A DNA stretch of 23,320 bases from Elysia marginata (Eukaryota; Mollusca; Gastropoda; Plakobranchidae): positions 909,253 through 932,572 of the forward strand of contig BMAT01005477.1 of assembly GCA_019649035.1 (NCBI GenBank). Reading direction: 5' to 3'. The position numbers were made by a program, and so were the translations under genes. Shown here one piece after another: positions 15,135 to 23,320 of the stretch; position 1 is the stretch's first letter; each line of letters starts with the position of its first letter. Below the pieces are notes generated by a model. The model made no database searches and was not told where the DNA came from. It saw only the letters and a list, made by a program, of their open reading frames with translations.

Positions 15135-18100
15135 CTGACACAAAAAAAGCAAATAAAAAGAATAAACCTCAGTAAATACAAATCAGTTTGTGGTGATCTT
15201 AAAATAGTCTAGAGATGTAATTATTTCTTTATGCTGTGGAAAAAAGTCATTTTTATATTGATTTGATTTTTTGGTATAATTTGAGAAAAGAGTGAGTCTA
15301 GACAAGACTTAACTTCAACTACGAGGCTTGTAAAAGTAAACTTTGTTTTTTGTGGGGGAGTTTTGTTCGTTTCTTTTGTTTTGCTTTTTCTTGTTGTTTT
15401 TTGTTGGGTTTTTTTTTTGTTTTTTTGTTTTTTTGGGGGGGTAGTTCCACTGGGGGCTTATCATTCAAACAACCATAACAAAACTAGTGTGAACAGTCAA
15501 ATAGTGCTATTTGGCTACTTTAAAAAAAAAACTCTGTCAAGAAGTGAAAAAATACGGACAGTTCTGTCAAGATTATTCAACCATTTTTGTGCTGTTTAGT
15601 GAGTTCTTCTTGGTCAAGGCATTTCCTGCCCAGGTGGTGCTTGAGGGATCCAAGCATATTAAAAATTAGAAGGTGCCAGATCAGTGTTTTAAGGAGGATG
15701 CGGAGATGTCTCCCAGTTGTACTTCTCAAGCCAGTGTTACTGGGTTTGGCCGTGTCAGGTACGGCACTCTCATGTTGCACGATAACACTCTGTCAGAAGA
15801 CCAAGTGGTTTTTGCTCAACAGCTTCTCTGAGTCTATCCAAGGTCTGACAATAGGTTGGCACAGGTGTTTTCCTCCCTGAAAGAACAGCTATGTGCAAGC
15901 TTCAGCTCCTTGTTCTTTGTAAACATCAGCTAAATTTGTCTGCACCCAGCGAACAGAAGCCTTTATGTATCCCAATTAGTCATGAACATTTTTGTGCACA
16001 GTTGTTTTTGGAATGTTCAAGGCAATTGTGTGGAGAGCATCTTCACTCAATTGATTATCGTTGATTTCATAGAACGGCAAAAAAAAGGATTTAAAAGACT
16101 GCACTTTATTGTTATACACGCACAAATAATGATTGGAGGGAATCGACCATCTCTTGAAAGTTTATATGTCTCACGTCCAGGGTGAATGAGTCGGAAATCG
16201 AAAATTAGGTTTTTGAAAAAATGTTATTTTAAGGTCTAGTTTTTCTTCTCTTTCTTTATTTTTTTAAATTAACAAAAGTTCAATAGCTTTTCACAAAATA
16301 TTGGCAATTTCATTAAATTTTTTACGTATGGCAGCTAAGAAAAATGTCTTGTTCAAAACCACAACATTTTTAAGGGTGAAAATTGCAGCATCCAATTCAT
16401 TCACCCTGGAGGCGAGACATGTGAAGAAAGAATGTCAGCCAGAACATACAATGAGACCTTTCCAGCAAGGCAATATTTTGATTTTTTTACTCCACGGGAG
16501 TAAACAAAGAGCGTTTAAACAAAATAAACAATTTGTAAACAGCTTCTTTCTCCAAGCCATAAAACATTTTAATGGTTTTAAACCTAAGATATTATTTTTG
16601 TTGACTCCATTGGGAAATGAATGGCAGGATGGCTTAAGATGAGTATATGTATTTGTTGTTTGTTAGGACAGAAGAGAGAAAAAGATAGACAGCTAGAGAG
16701 ATGGAAACAAAGAGAGAGAGAGGTGTATGTGTTTGTGGGTGTCTGCAAGAGAGATAAAGCTTCTTTTCTTTAATACTGATATTCTATAATAGTGTACTTT
16801 ACTACAATATTCATAGTGACAATTTTTAAAATCTTTTTGGAAGTAAAAATCATAGGACAACTGTCACTTCTAACTTTAATAATTTTTGCATAGTCCGCAA
16901 AAATATTCCTGTTAATCGAGGTACTTCAAAATTTACGTTGAATAATTTCAATGGGGTAGAAAGTCGATGCACTTTCTAAACTCAATAAAAATAATATGTC
17001 AAAAAAATCCAGTTAATTTATGGACAAGCCTAGTATTTTACATATGAAATCTACAAAGAAAAATAAAACAAGACTGCTTCAAAAGGCTGACTTTCAGTAA
17101 ATCAGAGTTTAGATCAGGCTAGATCCTTCATAAAAAAATGCTCTATTTTTTAAGAAGTATGTTCTACAATGAAAGTTACAGTGCAACTCCAAACTCATGA
17201 ACTTCATGGAATAACTTATGCCTTTTGTAAAAGTCAAGGTTTGTTGAGAGCAAGATCTCTTTGAACTTGGCCCAAAACCAGATAAATGAGAAAACACTGA
17301 ACAAACACTATCTATTCTGTTTCAAATAGAACAAGAGTTAAGAACTGCAACGTTGACATCTTTTGTTCTGATGTGTGTGTGTGCGTCTCAGACTACCTCC
17401 TTCTTTCCCCTCCCTCTGTCTCCCTCTCTCTCTCCCTGCCTCCCTCTCTCTCTCTCCTTGTCTCCCTCTCTCTCCTTGTCTCCCTCTCTCTCCCTGCCTC
17501 TCTCTCTCTCCCTGCCTCCCTCTCTCTCCCCCTCTCTCTCTCTCTCTCTACATATATATCTCTCTCCCTCTCTCTCTACATATATATCTCTCTCCCTCTC
17601 TCTCACACGCATACAGATTATGCTATCACTGATAGAGACTAACATACCAGAAAATCAGGCTAAGAAAAAACTACCAATAGTTTCAGCTTCACTTCGGGTT
17701 TGTTGAAAACAATGTGGTTTGAAATGGGTTTGTTTTACAGTGGAACCCTATTAGGATAAACTTCCCAGGGCCTAAAAAAAAGTTAACTTTTAAGTTTATT
17801 TAAACTTTATTCAAAGTTTATATTAAGCAGAAACATTATTTAGAAAAAAAAAATGAAAAGGGACCAAAATTATGGTTTATATAAACTGAACATTTATCTG
17901 AAACAGGGTTTATCTGAACAGGATTCAACTGTATAACAATTAAATTATAAAGGTTGAAGGAGAGAAATATATGGTCTGTATTTCATCAATTGAATGTAGG
18001 GGTTAGTTGAGTCCAATATTATTAGACACAAACTTCACTACATGTATGTAGATTTTAGAATTTAAGCTGTAAAATTTTGCTCAACAATAAGTCTTAAATT

Positions 18101-21100
18101 TTCATTATAGTTGAGGAGACTTTTCTTAGGTTTACAAAAAATAATTACAGTGAAATTTTTTTGGCAAGATCAATTTTTATAGGAGAAGTTTTAAGTTATT
18201 TAGTTACCTTGACGTTACATAGAAATAGTTATGTTTCCCATCCATGGCAAATGAGTCAGAAGTTGAAATTCCTTTTTACAAAGACACTGTTAAAGGGTCT
18301 ATTTTTTCTTCTTTTTCTCTACATTTTAAATCAGCAAAGTTTTCAATATCTTTCCCAAAAATATTGATGATTTCATGAAATTTTTAAGGTTTGGATGAGT
18401 AGAAAAAAGTATTTTTTAAGACAAATACCTTTGGTGGTGAAAATTGCAAGACATATATGAAGCTTTTAAAAGTTTGTAAAAAAAGCTTTAACTTAGTTCA
18501 CCCAAACACAAAATTGTTATTAAAAATGGAAATAAAAAAAATTATTGGTGTAAAACATAAAGGAAAAAAATAATCAACTCTGTACCCCTGGCTGTTTGTG
18601 AAAATTGAACAAATAGCAGCTGACAGCATTTTACCATTAATAGAAGAGTGCCTAACTTAAGTACATAGCAGTATTAACAAATCTGTTGAATTTATATTTC
18701 TTGAGAGATTAACATATATCTTTATGTTGAGTCATTACAATCCTACAATGAGCATTGTAATATTAGAATAAAGAAAAAGTCCCAACAAATACATGGCTTG
18801 GAGCTTTGTACTTTGCAGGATTAAGATTTTCTTTTTTCCAAGACATGCAGTCATTTTTTTTTTCTTTGAATCTATTTTTATATCAGTTTGCATTGTTCAA
18901 AAGGGTGTGTCCACTAAATTGTTATTTTTTTGTTTTGCTTTTATGCATCTACAGATATTTTGAGATCAAATACACTAAGGTCAAATGAAGTTGGTAATAA
19001 ATAAGTCAAATTTTCATTTACATTACAGCTGAGGAGCCTTTTCTTAAGCTTACACAAAATAATCAGTGCCAAAACCAGGTATTGATTTAGTTGCAATGGA
19101 GCTGTTGATGTAATAAAAAATTCTTTTATCTTTTAAAATGAAGAAATTAGATGACTTAAACAACAAAGCCCTCTTATTAACGCTAATTGAAAATTAGCAA
19201 CTTATAAAAATGGAACCTCTGCTTACCTCAATCTCAGAGTCCTTAGTTTTCACTTTATGTTGCGTAATCTTCACCCATGGGTCTTTCTCAGGTTGAGAAC
19301 TGTTCTGTTGAGAGTGGGCACCTGCAGCAATGGAACTGGAGGGATGGGAGTCAGGCAAAGGACGGATCTCATCAGTGTTTGTGCCTTGCAGGTTTGGAGC
19401 AGTGTGTCTGTAGTTAGGCCAAATACTATGCGCCTGTTCCGTGAGGATTTCTTCGCTGTTGAATCTTCTTCTGGCTGTGGCTATTGAAGTCCTGGAAACT
19501 TGACGACGAGATGCAGTGTTAGACCTGGAGGTGAAGTGACCTTGCCATTGGTGTGCATCCTCTGCTTGACCAACTTCCCTCAAAGGGAGGCCACCCACAG
19601 CCAAAGACTTGACGGGGCCACTAGCACCACCAGGACGTTTACGGAGTTTTCTAAGCCATAAGGACCCTGTACGCTCTGCTTCCAACTGCACTAAATTTTC
19701 CATCGACGGAGAACGGGCAGGTCTGGTCTCACTACTTAAGTCTTCAGGTGAGAAGCGGAATCCTCCAACCAAATCCGGGTCAGGTCCACCATCATCACTT
19801 TCTTCAGTGTTAGGTGACATGAAAGGATTATTTATCTTATCTCTGTCACTCAGAAATCTTTGACGCCGCCTTTGTCTCAAAACTTCCTCTACTCTTTCAT
19901 TGAGAAACTGTTGTTGACCCGCAAACATGTGCTGTTGTATCATCTTCAAATTCTTAATATCAGCCTTCATTAAAACAGCATGTCTTTCAGATAATCTGCC
20001 GCGCCTTTTCTTATTTGTTAAATGCTTGGCCCTGGTCATGACTGCTCCAGGATCAGAACCACTTCTAGCTTTCCCTTTACCATCAGATTCTGATAGAAAA
20101 CATGTCTTGGACCGGGGCCGTGCACCTCCTTTTCTCCTTCTTTCACCACTTTCATGAACAATTGCCTTTTGCGCAGCTGGGTCATTACCGCCACAAGCGC
20201 CTGCTTCTTCACCGCCACAAGCGCCTGCTTCTTCACCACCACCCCCACCACCACTTTTAACTCTCACATCCGCATCGTCGTTACTTGTCACAGCATTGAC
20301 TTCAACATCTCCACCTACAGGTTCACCATCATTGCTACCTCCAGCACCACTACCACCTTCAGCATCATCACCATCATCACCACCATCATCATCCTTCTTC
20401 TTGCCTTCATCTCCTCCCTGCAAGACATAACCTACAGTTATAAGATTGACCGGAGTTACGTAAAGTGGCCCTTTGATCTTGTGAACTCTAGGGGGTGCCG
20501 GCCTTTGCCAAAAATGTTTTACAACAGTGGAAGAGTCAGACATTACGTCTTCACTAGCTTTTGGGCCTTTAGAACATTTTGAAACAACATTTTCTGCTTC
20601 ATTAGCACTTTCTCCATGTCCAACACTCAATGACTTTCTCAGCTCACCTGAACAAACTCTTAGTGCAGAGTAAGGGAGGCCAGGAACAATTTCAGAGTCT
20701 TTGGTTTGAATCATTTCTGAACAGGCTGATGGATCTGCGACCAACCCGAGACGCACCTTCTCTAAGATGCTTGTTTCAGCAAGGCAATCCTCATGCTTTT
20801 GAAATGTGAATTTTTCTTCTTTTTCAGGATTGTTTAGTCCATTGTTCTGTTGTACTTTGAGACCCTTATGACTTGGCTGATGTACTTCTGCATATACTTT
20901 TTTCCATACAATATTTTTAGTAGCTAAAACCCCTTTCTGATTTTTTTTTTGTTCATTAGTCTTGTGCAATGCCCTGCCATTGACAACCACCTCTGCCTGT
21001 TTGTTTTTGTCAAGTTGTGTATCACTGTAAGGCCATTTAAACGCACCACACTCGGATTCTGAGGCTCCTGTTTTAGCCTCATCATCAACGTAGTTCTGTG

Positions 21101-22933
21101 CGTGAACTTCAACTTGGGGAAATTTCTTCCATTTGCCTCCTTGTTTTCCATTTTGATCTACACCATCCTCAATACGATTTCTTTCTTCAAGGTCAGCCGC
21201 ATCTTTCTCTTCATCAGTACCACCATTGAGAATTTCACCATTCATTATCTGAGTCTGCTTCAGCTGAGGTGCATCACCTGCATTGCCTTCATTGCCATTC
21301 TCTCCAACTACTTCCCCTCTAGCCCTAGCTAAAGCTCGCTCCTCCCTTTCCCTCTGTAAGATTGCCCTGTGCCCAACCACAGCCCCAAGTTCTTGGCGCA
21401 GTCGCTTCATCGTCTCTCTTTGCTCCTGCATTTTGGCCTGTTGTTAAAAGAGAAAAAAGAAATGCGTTGAACAATACAGCATAGTCAGGAGGCATATGTC
21501 TCAAAACCAATCTTAACCCCTTCTTTGCCAAACAACCCACCACCCACCACTCACCTCCCCATGATATAAGGAGATTTCTGAAGACAACACATCTAAATAT
21601 GAAGTTAAATAAAAAAAATTTTATATTTTGTGTTTTTTTAGCAAATCCATACTGAACTAAGGTCGAACTAGGCCTATTGTAACAATATCTATGTTTCTAA
21701 TTAGTAAGAGTCCATATGAATGCAGCTTTTCAGGCAGCTCCAGTCATCTCTGGATTTCTCCAGACGTCTCCAGATGGCTCTACATAGCTCTGAAAATGAG
21801 ACTGTTCAAATAAAATTTATACCAAAACCTTGTTCAAAGCATTTAGAGACACTTCTCAACACAGAAGTACCTACCAACGTACCTTCTGAACCTGCAGAGG
21901 AGCAGCAGTTAAAAAGATTAAGAGCACCTACATTGATATCATGTCACTGCCCGTAGCCAATTACTCATTCGATGCCTGAATTGGCTGGTCAGCTCAGTAC
22001 TCAAACCTAAGAAAGCCTAATCCAAAAACCATATATCAGCCTCTAAATCTTGGAAGTCAGAAATCATAGATAAGCACTGACTTACTCTGGTTTGTGCAGC
22101 TTCTTGACGCTGTCTTCTCCATTCTGCCATGTCCTCTTCCTCTGAATCTCCCGCAGCCTCTGTTTCAGCCTCAAAAACCTGGTGAAATAAATTCATCTAC
22201 TATAATACTCTATGATCTTGAGCTTACAGATCATTAGGTGCTTCTGATAAGTAAATGGGCTTATGCTGAATGACACATATTTCAAGACTTATAGCGATGG
22301 GCTTGGACTTGAAATATCAGAGAAAATGGTAAAATACCAAAATTTTGCTCATTTTTAAAAGCCATTTTTCAGAAAGGAAATAGAACATGTGTCTGATAAT
22401 GTTGAACAGTTTAAGACTGAGCCTAAATTGGTGTCTCAAGTCAATTCTAATATTCTTTCGACTGAATCATTTATAACCATTCCTGTTATTATCTTTTGTT
22501 TAGTTTGGACCTAAATCAGTAAAAATTAAAGACTAGAATGAGCTTCTTTTATTCTTTATGTTACCTTTATGAACATTATCTATAATTTTTTTAAATATGA
22601 AAATAAAACCCTAAAAATGCTTTAAATAATGCTGCATTCTTTAAATAAAAGCAAGATATTGATATGGTCGTGTTTGCACTCTGCGTATAAAAGAAGAGTG
22701 TCTTTGAATCACTCAAATCTGCATTCTGCATTGATGAAGCTATGAACAAAATATGAAAACACCAAATTATTCATGAAACCAGGTAACTTCCTCATGACTT
22801 TTAACTAGAATGTTCTAACAAACCTGGTCAACAATGACAGGATCCTCTGCTGGTATCACCTTCACTGGCGTTTGCTCCGTCTCCCTCCAGTTACTGGGGA
22901 TTGAAGTGTCTTTTGGCACAGATGAAGCTTGGC
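14925..22933 (-). CDS. Unidentified charged, mostly disordered protein; 3' four exons (5' partial)
   Basis: Four exons, 22933-22824, 22178-22086, 21437-19227 and 15134-14925, splice in frame to about 873 residues and stop at TAG 14927-14925. All borders are GT/AG; the last three introns are all phase 0. I do not recognise the family. What is visible: an acidic then Arg/Gln/Glu-rich helical start (WRRQRQEAAQTR running into MQEQRETMKRLRQEL), a long low-complexity middle with Asp/Gly-rich runs, a basic KKRRGR patch, a second helical segment (about 19845-19985, with LKMIQQHMFAGQQQFL and RQRRRQRF), Ser/Pro-rich linkers, and a conserved-looking acidic tail. There is no signal peptide or membrane segment in the part seen. 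It could be a cytoskeletal, scaffold or nuclear protein. Expression is supported only by splice logic and the 2.2-kb open frame. Confidence 0.85.
15345..15440. repeat. G/T-rich low-complexity stretch
   Basis: Runs of TTTTGTTTTTTG ending in seven G. Read on the minus strand it is an A-rich tail-like sequence after poly-C. It lies just downstream of the mariner pseudogene in minus orientation. Confidence 0.75.
15545..16075 (-). pseudogene. Mariner-family (Tc1/mariner) transposase pseudogene, internally deleted
   Basis: Read on the minus strand in several frames it follows a mariner transposase in order. First the N-terminal helix-turn-helix: FYEINDNQLSEDALHTIAL, then TTVHKNVHD*LGYIKASVRW, then LADVYKEQGAEACT. 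It then jumps to YCQTLDRLREAVEQKPLGLL, QHESAVPDTAKP (from HDNARPHTA), LEKYNWETSPHPP, TDLAPSNF with the third catalytic Asp (codon 15682-15680), GSLKHHLGRKC, EEL and WLNNLDRT. The part with the first catalytic Asp (the GDETW region) is missing. The second catalytic Asp is Glu. There are frameshifts and at least three stops (for example TAA 15978-15976). About 530 bp remain of a usual ORF of roughly 1,050 bp. It is a dead element in the intron, in the same orientation as the host gene. Confidence 0.85.
16185..16388. repeat. Diverged direct repeat, copy 1
   Basis: By eye it aligns with 18249-18449 over about 200 bp. Shared blocks include AATGAGTC, TTTTTCTTCT, a TTTTAAAT-AAAGTT stretch, a CAAAATATT/AAAATATTG block, TTTCAT-AAATTTTT and GGTGAAAATTGCA. 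The family is unknown. Confidence 0.6.
17399..17604. repeat. CT-rich tract with higher-order repeats
   Basis: Polypyrimidine on the plus strand, built from CTCCCTGCCTCCCTCTCT-like units. It then has a perfect 28-bp tandem pair (17541-17568 and 17569-17596) containing TACATATATATC. Homopurine on the coding strand of the minus gene. The long Ser-Leu-Pro frames and the Arg-Glu frame here are repeat artefacts. Confidence 0.93.
17736..17933. mobile_element. Candidate Tc1/mariner-type MITE
   Basis: 26-bp terminal inverted repeats (17736-17761 and 17908-17933) match at 21 of 26 positions, starting TACAGTGGAACCC and TACAGTTGAATCC. They include TA at each outer end, the target duplication of the Tc1/mariner superfamily, followed by CAGT as in many Tc1-like ends. 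The interior (146 bp) is AT-rich with no coding potential. Confidence 0.65.
18086..18152. repeat. Diverged direct repeat pair, copy 1 of 18998-19068
   Basis: Shared blocks AATAAGTC, AAATTTTCATT, GAGGAG-CTTTTCTTA and TTACA-AAAATAAT occur in the same order at 18998-19068, close to the donor of the 2.2-kb exon. Confidence 0.6.
18249..18449. repeat. Diverged direct repeat, copy 2 of 16185-16388
   Basis: Same block order as copy 1 and nearly the same length. It lies shortly after the 18086-18152 repeat, so the two may belong to one longer element. Confidence 0.6.
18998..19068. repeat. Diverged direct repeat pair, copy 2 of 18086-18152
   Basis: Carries the same ordered blocks as 18086-18152, with a short CATTACA insertion. 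It ends about 155 bp from the splice donor at 19227. Confidence 0.6.
19227..21437 (-). CDS. Unidentified gene, 2.2-kb exon
   Basis: The acceptor is caacag|GCC at 21437 and the donor ATTGAG|gtaagc at 19227; 737 codons, phase 0. The open frame runs through the donor only to 19194. From the N-side: a coiled-coil-like helix (about 21300-21437), a long polar region, an Asp/Gly/Ala-rich low-complexity part (about 20185-20420), a KKRRGR basic patch near 20000, a Gln/Arg helix (about 19845-19985), an acidic NTEESDDGGPDPD motif, and Ser/Arg-rich segments with possible kinase sites (RRRFNSEE, RSPSMENL). It ends KDPWVKITQHKVKTKDSEIE. The 2.2-kb uninterrupted frame, with plausible splice sites on both sides, makes it coding. 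The overlapping plus-strand frames are shadows. Confidence 0.88.
20187..20234 (-). repeat. 24-bp perfect tandem duplication inside coding sequence
   Basis: Two identical 24-bp units (20187-20210, 20211-20234) encode a repeated Gly/Glu/Ala octapeptide (EEAGACGG register) in the low-complexity part of the minus-strand protein. The length keeps the frame. Confidence 0.92.
21438..22085 (-). other. Intron of the minus-strand gene, with a coding-like plus-strand frame
   Basis: A 648-bp phase-0 intron. A plus-strand open frame at 21720-21956 (MQLFRQLQSSLDFSRRLQM..., 78 codons) has a protein-like composition but no family I know. The start of that frame contains repeated CTCCAGA(T/C)G-like units. 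I call it unexplained, not a gene. Confidence 0.6.
22086..22178 (-). CDS. Unidentified gene, second exon in window
   Basis: Bounded by tttcaccag|GTT and AGA|gtaagt, 31 codons, phase 0 at both ends. It encodes VFEAETEAAGDSEEEDMAEW then RRQRQEAAQTR, an acidic cluster that turns into a basic amphipathic helix. The helix continues without interruption into the next exon (AKMQEQRETMKRLRQEL), which supports both splice sites. Confidence 0.82.
22179..22823 (-). other. Intron of the minus-strand gene
   Basis: 645 bp of AT-rich sequence between two phase-0 borders. I see nothing in it. Confidence 0.8.
22824..22933 (-). CDS. Unidentified gene, first exon in window
   Basis: On the minus strand the acceptor follows a T-run (ttttttcag|GC) and the donor is GACCAG|gttt. 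Two bases complete a split codon, then 36 codons: QASSVPKDTSIPSNWRETEQ followed by TPVKVIPAEDPVIVDQ. The frame is fixed by the phase-0 junction with the next exon; one other frame has a stop. Upstream exons lie beyond the window. Confidence 0.78.
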
Positions 22934-23320
22934 CTGAAAAAAAAAGTGCAAGTTAAAGTTAAATAAAAACTTCGAACAGATAAGATAACTGATATGAAGA
23001 AAACAGAAAGGTAAATACCTTTGTTATAAGGTTTACCAGTGTAACAAGGGCTTTAGTTTTGATGTACATTTTCTACAACATGACACGGCTGCCAGCTTTT
23101 TAATTGAAACAAATACATACATATGTTATGCTTGGAAAATATTTCATAAGAAGCCTTTTTCTAGATATATATTTTAAACTGTCTCTTATAAATGTTGGAT
23201 TAGAACTCATTTTCTTATGTTTTGCAATAGATATTTTTTGTCCCATTTTAAACACAGCTCAGGAATTATAAGTATTTGGAATATAAAGGTAGTCTTATTC
23301 AATAGGGGGGGGGGGGGGGG
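22934..23320. other. Upstream intron of the minus-strand gene and contig-edge poly-G
   Basis: AT-rich intron sequence with no exon seen, ending in 16 consecutive G (23305-23320). Like the internal gap, the window ends at a G homopolymer, which points to an assembly or sequencing break. Confidence 0.8.

Larger units (their letters stand above)
15135..19226 (-). other. Last intron of the unidentified minus-strand gene
   Basis: A 4.1-kb phase-0 intron. It contains a G/T-rich low-complexity stretch (about 15345-15440), a mariner pseudogene (15545-16075), a direct-repeat pair (16185-16388 and 18249-18449), a large CT tract (17399-17604), a Tc1-type MITE (17736-17933) and another repeat pair (18086-18152 and 18998-19068). 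No other exon was found that would keep frame. Confidence 0.75.

Noticed and set aside
17353-17706. Several overlapping Ser/Leu/Pro or Arg/Glu open frames on both strands
   Set aside because: They are translations of the CT microsatellite tract in different frames; no start context, splice logic or non-repeat domain.
19257-21332. Plus-strand open frames opposite the 2.2-kb exon
   Set aside because: They are antisense shadows of the long minus-strand frame, with low-complexity Thr/Ile/Ser translation of the Asp/Gly-rich codons.
1-23320. CRISPR arrays, operons, bacterial promoters, phage genes
   Set aside because: The DNA is eukaryotic with spliceosomal introns; no regularly spaced repeats or tightly packed ORFs were seen.

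Overview
This is animal nuclear DNA, not bacterial. It has short coding exons with GT/AG borders and pyrimidine-rich acceptors, long AT-rich introns, microsatellites, and many decayed transposon fragments. A bacterial-type chitobiase gene broken up by introns, together with mariner, piggyBac-like and RTE/CR1-type LINE debris, fits a marine invertebrate. A lophotrochozoan such as a gastropod mollusc is my best guess, but that is inference. The assembly is draft quality: an 11-N gap sits inside a poly-G run, and the window ends in 16 G.

Layout: (1) 1-1345 is non-coding, with a CT microsatellite, a possible mariner scrap and the 3' end of a non-LTR retrotransposon. (2) 1346-9008, plus strand, holds the last eight exons of a glycoside hydrolase family 20 enzyme of the Serratia/Vibrio chitobiase type. 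They encode about 451 residues: the second half of the TIM barrel with the H-x-G-G-D-E active-site motif, then the C-terminal Ig-like domain. The N-terminal half lies upstream of the window. (3) 9009-14924 is a convergent intergenic region containing the 3' UTRs, a TTAA-flanked inverted-repeat element, a tRNA-like/SINE-like inverted structure and the assembly gap. (4) 14925-22933, minus strand, holds the last four exons of a second gene. They encode about 873 residues of a mostly disordered, charged protein with short helical or coiled-coil stretches, which I cannot assign to a family. Its 4.1-kb last intron contains an internally deleted mariner transposase pseudogene, a roughly 200-bp Tc1/mariner-type MITE, a diverged direct-repeat pair and a large CT tract.

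The two genes lie tail to tail with no visible functional link. The chitobiase would hydrolyse terminal N-acetylglucosamine from chitin oligomers, in digestion or in cuticle, radula or shell chitin turnover. The most notable biology is this bacterial-architecture chitobiase in an intron-rich animal gene, and the layering of several distinct non-autonomous transposon remnants around and inside both genes.
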